The notes under the pieces were generated by a model, which was given only the letters and a program-made list of their open reading frames with translations, was not told the origin of the DNA and searched no databases. Shown here in pieces: positions 9,201 through 18,800 of a stretch of DNA of 64,000 bases (the first letter of the stretch is position 1; the number at the start of each line of letters is the position of its first letter). A program made the position numbers and the translations under genes. Source of the DNA: Streptomyces coeruleorubidus (GTDB lineage: Bacteria; Actinomycetota; Actinomycetes; Streptomycetales; Streptomycetaceae); NCBI RefSeq assembly GCF_028885415.1, contig NZ_CP118527.1, positions 62,001 to 126,000 of the forward strand. Direction: 5' to 3'.

Positions 9201-11317
9201 TCAGCCTCGCCTGACGCGGCGGAGGACGACGAAGCCCGCGATGACCAGGACGGCGCCTGCCGCGGCCGGCCAGAGCTGGGCGCCGGTGTCGGCGAGGCCG
9301 CCGCTGCCGACCGCCTGGGGCTCGGTCCGGGACGGGAGCGACGGGGTGGGAGCGGCGCTGGTCGCCGTTCCGACGGCCTGGGACTGGCCCAGGCCGTCCC
9401 CGTCCGTGTCCTCGCCGGCGTCGTCCTTCGTGCCGCCGTGCTCACCGGTGTTCGCGGCGCCTCGTTCGGGGGTGGGTGTCGCGAACACCTCCGGTTCGTC
9501 GGTGCGCGGCGCGGCCGTGGGCGAGCCGCCCTGCTCCGGCTCGGGGGCCGGCTTGTTCGCCGCCGGCGGCCTGGCGGCCTCGCCCTTCCCGCCGTCGCCG
9601 TCACCCGTGTCGCCGGGCTTTCCGCCGGCGTTTCCGCCCTGCGGGGCGTCCGGGGTGCGCGTGGGCTGCTCCTGCGGGGCCTCGGGAGTCTTCGTCGGCT
9701 GCTCCTGCGGGGCCTCAGGGGTCTTCGTCGGCTGTTCCTGCGGCTCCTCTTCCGGATTGTCGCCCGGCTCGGCTTCCGCTCCGGCGCCGCACTTGCGGCC
9801 GTCGTTGATGCAGTCGGCCATCTCCCGCATCAGGTCCTCGTCGAAGACGTTGATGAAGTCGCCGTGGTCCGTGACCGGCTTGTGCAGCTGCTCCGGGAAG
9901 GAGTCCACCGCGAACAGCGGTGTCGTACGGCCGCCGTCCTGGAGGCTCGGCGCGTCGACGTCGTAGACGATGCGCTGGACCAGCTGCGGAATGGGCCGGA
10001 AGCCGGTCGGGCAGTTGCCGGCGGCGTCCGTGAAGGCCACGTGCGTACGGTGGTTGGCGCTGTCGATGTTGCGGCCGTCCCAGCAGCTCTGGAACTTGAA
10101 GGTGCGCACCACGTCGCTGCCCTGCGGGCACAGCGGGTACTTGTCCTTCAGCTGCCGGTCCTCGAACCCCGTGCAACTCCAGGAGGCGTTGGCGTTGGCC
10201 GGGCCGTTGACGAAAGACTTGGCGTCGCCGGTGATGATGCGCAGCAGCCGCGGCATCGCGGTGACCTTGCCGCGCGGTTCCCCACGAAGGTCAGCGTGAC
10301 CTGCTTCGGCGTGACGATCTCGCCGGCGTTGCCCTCGATGCCGCCGCCGGGCGAGTTGGCGTCCTGCTCCTGGGTGCCGTTCTGGAGGCGCAGCACGGGC
10401 CAGTAGTAGGAGGACTTGTCGCCCTGGTCGACGCAGCTCGTCTCGGCGTTCGCGAGGTCCTGGTCGCTGGCGAAGGCGTTGTTGGCCTGGTTTCCGATGT
10501 AGTCGTGGAAGTGGTGGGCGCCGTTGGTGACGCCCGGGGCGGCGATGATGTTGTCGGAGTTGAACAGGCCGTTCTCGTTCACTGCGCAGTCGGTGGCAAA
10601 GGAGCCGCGGGAGGCTTTCGTCCCCTGGCGGGGGCTGCCGGCGTCGGGCTGGACGCTGGTGATGGGCGCGAAGTCGGCGGCGACGGGGCCGTTACCCGCC
10701 TGTCCGCCGTTGCCGCCCTGGCCCTGGCCGTCGCCCTGCCCCTGCCCCTGCCCCTGCTCCTGCTCCTGCTCCTGCTCCTGGCCGGGCTGCTGGTCGTCGT
10801 TGCCGTCCTGGCCTTCGCCCTGCGCGGGGGCCTGGTTGCCGGAGTCCCGTACGGTGCAGGCGGCGAGGGCCTCGAGCCCGTCGGGCCGGTCCCCCACGCG
10901 GTCGATGGCGATCGCGATGCGCTCGATCGTCGCGGTCCGCTTGTCCTTCAGCGGGTTCATGATCGCGTTGTCGGCGAAGCCCGAGTCCTGCCGCACCTGC
11001 TGCGCCGACTCGCTCAGCCGCTGGTAGGCCTTGGCGATCTGCTCGTCCAGGAGGGCGAGTTCCTTGTCGACCTCCCCCCGTACCTGCTCGGGGACCGAGG
11101 TCAGCTCGCTGCCGACGTCCGGGCAGTCGATCGTGGCGCCCGCGGTCCGGACCCCCGTACCGGACCGCGTCTGAGCGACGTCACCGTCCGAACCGCCGTC
11201 GGTCGCGGAGGCGTAGACGTTCGCGGCCATCAGGCCGCCTCCGCCGAGGATCAGTGCGAATGCGGCGAAGGTCGCGCGTCGTGGTCCGGTAGGGCGTCTT
11301 CGCGTGTTGCGTCCCAA
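9201..11317 (-). CDS. DUF1996 secreted, probably wall- or membrane-anchored protein, one frameshift
   Basis: A protein of about 700 residues. The TTG start (11317) has AGGAG eight bases upstream. An N-terminal signal/anchor follows ([20 protein letters not shown]), then a helical region (residues ~60-140), a Gln-rich low-complexity stretch ([16 protein letters not shown]) and the DUF1996 domain ([12 protein letters not shown] ... [15 protein letters not shown]). A repeat-rich linker ([11 protein letters not shown], three near-identical copies) leads to a C-terminal LADTG-like motif, hydrophobic helix and RRVRRG tail, resembling a sortase-type sorting signal. The frame breaks at CCCC 10280-10283; one more base joins [21 protein letters not shown]1996 function is unknown; fungal and actinobacterial members are secreted and sometimes associated with polysaccharide-degrading loci. 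Here the LPMO gene lies upstream on the same strand. Confidence 0.82.
9631..9743. repeat. 33-base coding repeat in the DUF1996 gene linker
   Basis: Three tandem copies of a 33-base unit (for example 9664-9696 and 9697-9729), encoding [11 protein letters not shown] on the minus strand. The copies are nearly identical at DNA level, so copy number could vary by slippage. The product is an extended Pro/Thr/Glu/Gln spacer before the anchor. Confidence 0.75.
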
Positions 11318-11445
11318 GGGTGCTCTCCTGCGCTTGTGGCGAACCGGGCATGAAAATCCCTCGCCCCATACGTACGGGAGCACCGGTGTGTTCAAGTGCC
11401 TCGAAAGTTTTCGGAGAACTCTCATGAAGCCGCGAAACACCCGAG

Positions 11446-11472
11446 CCCCGCCGGACACACGGTCCGGCGGGG
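11446..11472 (-). terminator. Stem-loop downstream of the LPMO gene
   Basis: Perfect 10-bp stem (ccccgccgga at 11446-11455 and tccggcgggg at 11463-11472) with a 7-base loop, just past the LPMO stop at 11482. It should terminate minus-strand transcription before the DUF1996 gene, so the two genes are probably separate transcripts. Confidence 0.7.
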
Positions 11473-11481
11473 AGGCGCAGG

Positions 11482-12152
11482 TCAGCGGAAGTTCACGTCA
11501 CTGCACAGGAAGTAGGTCTGGTCCATGTGCGACGCCTGCCAGATCGTGTAGACGACGTGCCGGCCACTCAGACCCGAAGTGCTCACGGGGATCTCGTAGT
11601 TCTGGCTGGGCGCGTACTTGCCGGTGCGCGCGACGAGCCGGAGGTCGTTCCAGGTCAGCGGCTGAGTGGTGGGATCGAAGCCCTGCCGCGTGACGTACAC
11701 CAGGAAGTAGTCGGCGCCGTGGCTGGCCTGGTCGTACAGCTTCACGGTGAAGTTGCCGGAGATGTCGGTCGTCTTCCAGGCGCCCACCGTGTCCAGGGAG
11801 TTGTACCGGCCGCCCTCGGTGCGTCCGCCGCTGCACAGCTGGCCGTCGGGGACCACGGCCTGGAAGTTGCCGCCGGAGCCGTTGCGGTACAGGCCGTTCC
11901 AGTTCCACATGGCGTTGGGTTGTCCTGCCACGCCTGCCAGCACATGGGGTCCAGCCGGGCCATCTCGGGGTTCTGGAAGTCGCTGCCCCAGCGCAGCCAG
12001 CAGCCGTAGTTGCGGGATGCCGGGTCGATGACCGAGCCGTGGGCGGCGGCGGTGCCGCTCCAGGGGATGAGGCTGAGCAGCGCGGCGACCAGGACACTCA
12101 GGGCGAGCGTCAAGCGAGAGCGGACTCTACGAACATGACCATGACAATTCAT
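11482..12152 (-). CDS. AA10 lytic polysaccharide monooxygenase (chitin/cellulose-binding), one frameshift
   Basis: Secreted copper enzyme that oxidatively cleaves chitin or cellulose. The ATG at 12152 has AAGGAG upstream. A signal peptide (RLTLALSVLVAALLSLIPWS...AAA) ends immediately before the mature N-terminal His (HGSVIDPASRNYGCW), which together with the second His (DQASHGADYFLVYVT) forms the copper brace. The C-terminal block reads GRHVVYTIWQASHMDQTYF. A frame change occurs near 11930, after WQAWQDN. No CBM follows, so this is a single-domain enzyme. A CebR-type operator lies 71-84 bases upstream of the start, pointing to induction by cello-oligosaccharides and suggesting cellulose as substrate. 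Confidence 0.88.
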
Positions 12153-12222
12153 GATCTCCTTCTTTCGGATGTGGGGGTTGTGGTGCTCTCGGTGTCGTTC
12201 CGTGGGGGTGCGGGAGCGCGCG

Positions 12223-12236
12223 TGGGAGCGCTCCCG
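12223..12236. promoter_or_regulatory. CebR-type operator upstream of the LPMO gene
   Basis: tgggagcgctcccg matches the palindromic CebR consensus TGGGAGCGCTCCCA at 13 of 14 positions. CebR is the LacI-family cellobiose/cellotriose-responsive repressor of Streptomyces. The site is 71-84 bases upstream of the LPMO start codon. Confidence 0.7.
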
Positions 12237-12350
12237 CAAGCACAGGCTGCGCCCGATGCCCGGGGTCGGCAACGTGCGATTGCGCCACTTCCGTGTCCCC
12301 TGGCGGGTTCGATGCGTTCGATGCCTTCGATCAGTTCGACGGAGGGTGCT

Positions 12351-12982
12351 TCAGAGCCGGTCGAGTTCCTTCGTGGTGCGGCCGAGGTAGGTGGCCGAGC
12401 CGGGCTCGGGGACGTCGAGCTCCTGGAAGCCCATGCGGTCGTAGAAGGCCCTGGCCCGGGTGTTGGCGGTGGCCATGGCCAGGTGGACGGCCGGCACTCC
12501 CCTGTCCTGGAGGGTCGCCAGGAACGCCCGCATCAGGCGGCGGCCGTGGCCTCGCCCCTGCCACTCGGGCAGCAGGTCGATGTGCAGGTGCGCGGGGTAG
12601 GCGGCGAGTTCGGGCAGCACCATCCGCTCAGGGTCGTGCAGCAGTCCCGCCATCGCCTCGTCCGGGGTGCGGGGCGGCTGCGGCGGCTTCGGGTAGCGGT
12701 CGGCGACCAGCGGCAGCCATGCGGTGCGGAAGGCCTCGGCGAAGCGCGGGGTGTCCGCCGCGCCGAGGATGTAGCCGACCGCCTGCCCCTGCCCGTCGTC
12801 CAGTACGAAGGCCAGGTCCGGCTCCAGATGGACGTACGGAGCCGCGAAGGTGGCCGGAAAGATGCCCGGGTCCCTGTAATGGGGTCGGCTGTCCTGGCCG
12901 TTGTGCGCGGTGCGGACGCAGATGTCGTCGAGGGCCGGACGGTCCTCGGGCGGTACGGGCGGATGGCGGGGAGCTTGGTCAT
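12351..12982 (-). CDS. GNAT-family N-acetyltransferase, one frameshift
   Basis: Cytoplasmic acetyl-CoA-dependent acetyltransferase of unknown substrate, about 210 residues. The start ATG 12982 gives MTKLPAIRPYR; adding one C (plus-strand GGG 12949-12951) continues into PEDRPALDDICVRTAHNGQD. The C-terminal GNAT core has the LHIDLLPEWQGRGHGRRLM acetyl-CoA loop (Q/R-x-x-G-x-G/A), followed by VHLAMATANTRARAFYDRMGF. The N-terminal half resembles the O-GlcNAcase-associated acetyltransferase subgroup (PYVHLEPDLAFVLDD, then VGYILGAADTPRFAE), but this is uncertain. A CebR-type box lies 20-33 bases upstream of the start. Confidence 0.82.
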
Positions 12983-13001
12983 GGCGGCATCGTGCCCGTG
13001 G

Positions 13002-13015
13002 TGGGAGCGCTCCCT
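13002..13015. promoter_or_regulatory. CebR-type operator between the divergent GNAT and MmcQ/YjbR genes
   Basis: tgggagcgctccct matches the CebR consensus TGGGAGCGCTCCCA at 13 of 14 positions. It lies 20-33 bases before the GNAT start (minus) and 65-78 bases before the plus-strand gene at 13080, so it could control one or both promoters. Confidence 0.65.
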
Positions 13016-13079
13016 CAACCCGATTCGGGGAGCTCCCCAAGGGCCTGAAACCGAGCGGTGGGTATGCGAAACTCCGGCC

Positions 13080-13697
13080 ATGACCACCGTGACCCAGCTG
13101 CGCAAGGCCGCGCTCGCCCTCCCGGAGGCGGAAGAGGGGACGCACTTCGGCATGGTCGCCTTCTCCGTGCGGGGCAGGGGCTTCGCCTCGGTGACGAAGG
13201 ACGGCCGGGTGCAGCTGCGCCTGCCCCAGGAGGAGACCGACGCCGCCCTGGCCGCGCATCCGGCCGGTGAGCGTCTCGTGCGCACGGGCACGCCGATCGG
13301 TTTCCGCGTGGCGCTCGCCGACATCAACGGCAAGGACCTCAACGCCCTGGTCCGGGCGGCCTGGTTCGGCCGCGCCCCGAAGCGGCTTGCCACGTCGCTC
13401 GCCGCGGCTCAGGCGGCGGCCGGCCGCCCCGGTGGCGACCTGCCCGCCGGAATCGGCCGGCCCGCCACGCAGGCCCTGCTCGGTGCCGGCGTGACGACGC
13501 TGGAGCAGGTGGCACAGCACTCCCGGGCGGAGCTTCTGGCGCTGCACGGCGTCGGACCGAAGGCGGTGCGTGTGCTGTCGGAGGCGCTGGAGCAGCGAGG
13601 GCTCGCCCTGCGGGGTGACTCACGCCCGGACAGCCGACGCCGGCGTGACGAGGGCGGCTTAACTGCCCAGCTCGGGGTTACCCGGCCCACATGGTGA
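13080..13697 (+). CDS. MmcQ/YjbR-family protein with C-terminal helix-hairpin-helix domain
   Basis: The N-terminal ~115 residues are an MmcQ/YjbR (CyaY-like fold) DNA-binding domain: LRKAALALPEAEEGTHFGM, VQLRLPQEETDAALA, WFGRAPKRLATSLAAA. Residues ~125-180 form a helix-hairpin-helix like that of the RNA polymerase alpha CTD (IGRPATQALLGAGVTTLEQV ... LLALHGVGPKAVRVLSEAL). A nucleic-acid-binding role is likely. The last ~25 residues are basic and contain a TTA codon (13659-13661) in a weakly conserved tail; a missing base there would instead end the gene at about 13648. The present stop overlaps the next gene's start by seven bases. Confidence 0.78.
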   Translation: MTTVTQLRKAALALPEAEEGTHFGMVAFSVRGRGFASVTKDGRVQLRLPQEETDAALAAHPAGERLVRTGTPIGFRVALADINGKDLNALVRAAWFGRAPKRLATSLAAAQAAAGRPGGDLPAGIGRPATQALLGAGVTTLEQVAQHSRAELLALHGVGPKAVRVLSEALEQRGLALRGDSRPDSRRRRDEGGLTAQLGVTRPTW

Positions 13698-14817
13698 AGC
13701 TGCATATTCCGGGACGAAAAGAACATCACGCGACCGAGGCTCCACCTCGGTCCTCCGCCCGCGGCCGGGCGCCCGCTCCGGCTGCGGAAGAGCCGGCTCG
13801 TGCTGCGGAGAGGCCCGCTCCGAGGCCGGACGAGGAGCCCGGCCCGGGGCCCGAAGTGGAGCGGGCGGCTCCGGACGGCCCGAGTGAGCTCCCCCGGAAG
13901 TCATGGGGTGCGGTGCTGAAGGGCAGCCTGCGGGAGTTCAAGGACGACGAACTGACCGACCGGGCGGCCGCGCTCACGTACTACGGGGTGCTGGCCCTGT
14001 TCCCGGCGCTGCTGGTGCTGGTGTCGCTGCTGGGCATCACCGGCAGGTCGACCACGGACAGGGTGCTCGAGAACGTCCAGCAGTTCGCCCCCGGCGCGGC
14101 CCGCGACATCATCACCCGGGCCGTCGAGCAGCTGCAGGGCAACGCCGGTATCGGCTCGCTGATGGCGATCGTCGGTCTCGTCCTCGCGGTGTGGTCGGCC
14201 TCCGGCTACGTGGGGGCGTTCATCCGCTCCGCCAACGCCGTCTACGACATGCCCGAGGGCCGGCCGGTGTGGAAGCTGTTGCCGGTGCGGCTGGGAGTGA
14301 CGATCGTGCTGATGGTGATGGCGGTGATCAGCGCGCTGATCGTGGTCTTCACGGGTGGGCTGGCCCGGCAGGCCGGGACCGCGCTCGGGATCGGGGACAC
14401 CGCGCTGACGGTGTGGTCGATCGCGAAGTGGCCCGCTCTGGTGGTGCTGGTCACGATCATGATCGCGATCCTGTACTGGGCGACCCGAACGCCAAGGTGA
14501 AGGGGTTCCGCTGGATCACACCGGGCAGCGTGCTGGCCCTGCTGATCTGGATGGCCGCCTCGGCCGGGTTCGCGATCTACGTGGCCAACTTCGGCTCGTA
14601 CAACAAGACCTACGGCACGATGGCCGGCGTCATCATCTTCCTGGTGTGGCTGTGGATCACCAACCTGGCGATCCTGCTGGGCCTGGAGTTCGACGCGGAG
14701 ACCGTGCGCCAGCGGGCCATCGCCGGTGGTCATCCGCCCGAGGCCGAGCCGTACACACAGCCGCGTGACACCCGTACCTGGGACGAAGAGGACCGGCGCC
14801 GTATGGAAGGGACCTGA
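13691..14817 (+). CDS. YihY/virulence factor BrkB family membrane protein, one frameshift
   Basis: Polytopic membrane protein (six helices) of the YihY/BrkB family, whose role is unresolved (proposed envelope transporter or accessory). A long charged and Pro-rich N-terminal tail (~70 residues) precedes the core AALTYYGVLALFPALLVLVS, SLMAIVGLVLAVWSASGYVG, RSANAVYDMPEGRP and FLVWLWITNLAILLGLEFDAE. The frame breaks at CCC 14484-14486; one extra C reads YWATPNAKVKGFRWITPG, a conserved family segment. It runs almost into the convergent flavodoxin-like gene, with only five bases between stops. Confidence 0.85.
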
Positions 14818-14822
14818 CCCGT

Positions 14823-15275
14823 TCAGCCCATGAGTCCGGCGGCGACCGTCGCGCCCAGTTCCCAGCACTTCTCGACGTCGCCCTTGCCGGGCTCGCCGGT
14901 CACGGTCACGGCCTCGGCGGCGCGGCGCCAGCCGAGGCCCGTCGTGATCGACTCGATGCCCCGCACGGCTCCGGTGACGTCGTTCCCGCCGTGCACCCAG
15001 TAGCCGAAGGGCCGGCCCCGGGTCGCGTCCAGGCAGGGGTAGTAGACCTGGTCGAAGAAGTGCTTGAGGGCGCCGGACATGTAGCCGAGGTTGGCGGGGG
15101 TGCCGAGGACGTAGCCGTCGGCGGCGAGGACGTCGGAGGCGGTGGCGGACAGCGCGGGCACGCGGACGACCCGGACGTCCTCGATCTCCGGGTCCGTCGC
15201 CCCGGAGACGACGGCTTCGAACATCGCCTGGCAGTTGGGCGAGGGCGTGTGATGGACGATCAGCAAGGTGGCCAC
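14823..15275 (-). CDS. Flavodoxin-like NAD(P)H-dependent FMN reductase
   Basis: Intact protein of about 150 residues with a flavodoxin-type fold. The FMN phosphate loop is LLIVHHTPSPNCQAMFEAV. The second loop reads DGYVLGTPANLGYMSGALKH, followed by FFDQVYYPC. The third contacts flavin with GYWVHGGNDVTGAVRGI. It probably acts as an oxidoreductase or quinone reductase in the cytoplasm. GTG 15275 is chosen because the motif begins directly after it (VATLLIVHHT). Confidence 0.78.
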   Translation of the reverse strand: MATLLIVHHTPSPNCQAMFEAVVSGATDPEIEDVRVVRVPALSATASDVLAADGYVLGTPANLGYMSGALKHFFDQVYYPCLDATRGRPFGYWVHGGNDVTGAVRGIESITTGLGWRRAAEAVTVTGEPGKGDVEKCWELGATVAAGLMG

Positions 15276-15370
15276 GTCATCCGACCTTACAAGTCGTGAC
15301 GACCATGCGTGTCCGGCGCGAGAACTGGTACCCGTCCGTCGCTCTCCGTACGAGAAAGGGAGGTATCGCC

Positions 15371-15820
15371 TTGTCACAGGTAGAGGAATCCATCGAGGTC
15401 CGCGTCCCGGTGCACACCGCGTACAACCAGTGGACGCAGTTCGAGGACTTTCCCCAGTTCATGGACGGCGTCGAGCGCATCGAGCAGCGCACCGACACCC
15501 TGACGCACTGGGTGACGAAGGTCGGCGGCCAGGAGCGGGAGTTCGACGCGGAGATCACCGAGCAGATCCCCGACGAGCGCGTCGCCTGGACCACGGTGAA
15601 CGGCGAGGCCAGGCAGGCCGGGGTGGTCACCTTCCACCGCATCCAGGACGACACGACGAAGGTCATGCTCCAGATGGACTTCGACCCCAGTGGCGTGGCC
15701 GAGACCGTGGGCGACAAGCTCGGGTTCGTCAAGCGGCAGGTCTCCGGTGATCTGCGGCGGTTCAAGCAGTTCATGGAGGCCCGTGGGACGGAGACCGGGG
15801 CCTGGCGCGGCGAGGTCTGA
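15371..15820 (+). CDS. SRPBCC / polyketide-cyclase-like protein
   Basis: A 149-residue START/SRPBCC-fold protein: SIEVRVPVHTAYNQWTQFED, FPQFMDGVERIEQRTDTLTH, ITEQIPDERVAWTTVNG, and the C-terminal helix VSGDLRRFKQFMEARG. This group (cyclase/dehydrase, YndB-related) binds hydrophobic ligands; its Streptomyces members have no agreed substrate. The TTG start at 15371 is fixed by ggagg about eight bases upstream. A strong bidirectional terminator follows. Confidence 0.85.
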   Translation: MSQVEESIEVRVPVHTAYNQWTQFEDFPQFMDGVERIEQRTDTLTHWVTKVGGQEREFDAEITEQIPDERVAWTTVNGEARQAGVVTFHRIQDDTTKVMLQMDFDPSGVAETVGDKLGFVKRQVSGDLRRFKQFMEARGTETGAWRGEV

Positions 15821-15833
15821 TCAAGCAAGGACG

Positions 15834-15866
15834 GCGGCCGCCACCACTGCATGTGGTGGCGGCCGC
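15834..15866. terminator. Strong convergent terminator hairpin
   Basis: Perfect 14-bp stem (gcggccgccaccac and its complement) with a 5-base loop, 13 bases past the SRPBCC stop and just before the convergent ATPase stop at 15882. It should work in both directions. Confidence 0.85.
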
Positions 15867-15881
15867 TTCTGCCGTCGCCCG

Positions 15882-18800
15882 CTACGCCCCCACCGGCCGG
15901 GCCACCCCGCTCTGAAGCCGTTCCCGGGCCTGCCGGCCCAGGTCGTCGAGGCGCAGGGCGAGTCGTGCCGCGGCGTCGTAGAGGGCGTGGACCGCCTGGA
16001 GGCGTTCCAGGCGCGGGGCCAGGGCCGAGAGGGCGATGGCCAGGGCCACACCGGCCCAGCCCACGGGACCCAGCGGGGTGCAGCCGAAGAAGTGGCTGAC
16101 GCCGGGCGTCTGGACCAAGGCGGCGAGTACGGCGGCCGAGCCGAGCGCGGTCGCCCACACCAGCGGGCTGTGGCGCCGGCCGGAGAGGGTCTGCACGAGC
16201 TGGGCGCCGACCACGCCGCACAGGGCCATGGTGGTGGAGCGGCGTTCGGTGCCGGGGGTGAGGCGGCCGATGAGGTACGCCGTGACCGCGCCGAGGCAGG
16301 TGGTGACGCCGCGGCGCCGTATGGAGCGCAACAGCGGCGCGCCGAGGACGTCGAGACCCATCGGGCCGGTCTCGGCGTGCTCCGCCGTCGAGGGGTCGTC
16401 GCTCGGCGTGACCGCCACCGCCATGGCCGGGAACATGTCGGTGAGCAGGTTGACCAGCAGCAGTTGGCGCGTCGACAGGGGCGAGGCGCCGGCCAGCAGG
16501 GTGCCGAGGACGCTGAAGCCGACCTCGCCGGCGTTGCCGCCGATGAGGATGCTCACCGCGTCGGCGACGCTGCGCCACAGGGCACGGCCCTCGGCGACCG
16601 CGTCCACCAGAACGGACAGGTCGCCGGAGGTGAGCACGAGGTCGGCGGCGTTGCGGGCGGCCGCGGAACCGCGGGACTCGATGCCGACTCCGACATCGGC
16701 GGCGCGGATGGCGGCGGCGTCGTTGGCGCCGTCGCCGGCCATCGCCACGACCCGCCCGGCCTGCTGCAGGGCCTCCACGACGTGCAGCTTCTGCTCGGGC
16801 GCGACCCGGGCGATGACGCCCGCGCCGCGCAGCACCCGGACGCGTTCGCGGCGCTCCATGGCGACGAGTTCGTCGCCGGTCACCGCCTCGGTCTCCTCCG
16901 GCCAGCCCAGTTGCAGGGCGATGGCGCGGGCGGTCTCCGGGTGGTCTCCGGTGAGCATGACGGGCAGGATGCCGGAGCGGCGCAGTGACGCGAGCAGGGC
17001 CTGCGAGGTCTCGCGCGGGACGTCGGCGAGGGCGACGAAACCGCTGAAGACCAGGTCCGCGAGCGGCGCGTCGAGTTCGGCGTCGGCGTCGTCGGCCCGG
17101 CAGGGGCGCCGGGCGACGGCGAGGACGCGCAGTCCCTGTCCCGCCAGCTCGTGGGCGGTGTCGGTCGTGCCGTCGGGGAGGTCCCGGCAGGCGGGCAGGA
17201 TCGTCTCCGGGGCGCCCTTGACGACGAGGAGTTCACCGAAGTCCGGGTCGCCGTCGCGGCCGATCGCCGCTGCGTAGCCCCGCCGCGTCTCGAAGGGCAG
17301 CTCGCCGGTCGGTGACCAGCCCTGGTCGGGCGGGGCGACGTCGAGGACGGCCTCGTCGGTGGCGTGCGCGACGCGGCGGCCCTGGCCCGTCTCCTCCTGC
17401 GGGCAGGCGCGCGCGGCCAGGCGCAGGATCGGCTCGGCCGGTTCGGTGTCCACGGGCAGCACGGTGCCGTCGGCGGTGGCGACCCGGACCAGGCGCAGTT
17501 TGTTCTCGGTGAGGGTGCCGGTCTTGTCGAAGCAGACGGTGTCGACCCGCCCGAGCGCCTCCAGGGTGCGCGGGGTGCGGACCAGGACGCCGCGCCGGGA
17601 GAGCCTGCGGGCGGCCGCCATCTGCGCGACCGTCGCGACGAGCGGGAGCCCCTCCGGTACGGCTGCGACCGCGACCGCGACACCGCCGCTGACGGCGCGT
17701 CGTATGGGACTGCCGCGCAGCAGGGACAGCCCGGTCACTGCGGCGCCGCCCGTGAAGGTCACCGGCAGTGCCTTGCGGGTCAGTTCCTGGAGCCGGGCCT
17801 GGACGCCGGCGGGTGGCGGGGTGCGTGCGGCGAGCGTGACGGCGCGGCCCGCCTCGGTCTGGTCGCCGGTGTTCACGACGAGCGCGGTGGCGCGTCCGGC
17901 CACGACGGTCGTGCCCTCGAACACCATGCAGGTGCGCTGGGCCACCGGCAGACCGGGGGTGGCCTCGACGGCCTTGGTGACCGGCAGGGACTCGCCGGTG
18001 AGCGCCGACTCGTCGACCTCGAGACCGTCGACGTCGAGCAGCCGGGCGTCGGCGGGCACCACGTCGCCGGCGCCGAGGGTGATCTCGTCGCCGGGCCGCA
18101 GCCGGGCGGCGTCGACGGTGACGGTGCGCCTGCGGCCGTCCCGCTTGCGGGCCTTGGGCTGCTGCCGGGCGGCCAGCCGGGCCAGTGCCTGTTCGGCGCG
18201 CATCCGCTGGAGTCCGCCCGTCACGGCGTTGAGGTCCATGGCGCCGACGACCAGCAGCGCGTCGACGAGCGAGCCGAGCAGCGCCGAGGCGACGGCGCCG
18301 GTGGCCAGGACGGGGGTGAGCGGATCGTCGAGTTCGCGGCGTACGGCGCCGGCCGCCTGCCAGGTCCAGCGGACGGGGGCCACGGCCGGGTGTTTGCCCA
18401 GGCGAGCGGCCTGTTGCCGTGAGCGGTCGGCGAGCAGGGCGAGTCCGGTGGGCTCGCCGTCGCGGCGGGTGCGCCCCAGCCGGTCGCGGGCCTCGTCGGG
18501 TTCCAGGGCGTGCCAGGGGATGTGCAGCCGGGGCGGGGGCGGGTGGCCCGGGCCACGCGGACGGCTTCGAGCCAGCCCGTGAGCAGGGCGTTCGCGGCTG
18601 CGATGTTGACGGGGGCGTGCCGGGTGAGGGGCCACAGGAGGTGGCGGCCCGGAGGCTGCCCGCCGCGCGCGACCAGGAGCCCCGACAGGGCCGCCCCGGC
18701 GCGGGCCAGGGTCTGCGAGCGGCGTGCGACGCGCCGGGCCGCCGGGATCGCGGTCAGCAGCCGCCAGACGTCGGCGAGTCCGCCGGAGGCCAGCGCGTCG

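Noticed and set aside
11402..11413. CsnR- or other regulator box (cgaaagttttcg) upstream of the DUF1996 gene
   Set aside because: The palindrome is imperfect and I could not match it to a known consensus with confidence, so it is noted only in the DUF1996 finding.
12039..13697. One 552-codon plus-strand gene
   Set aside because: Its first two thirds are antisense to the LPMO and GNAT genes; only the part from ATG 13080 has domain homology.
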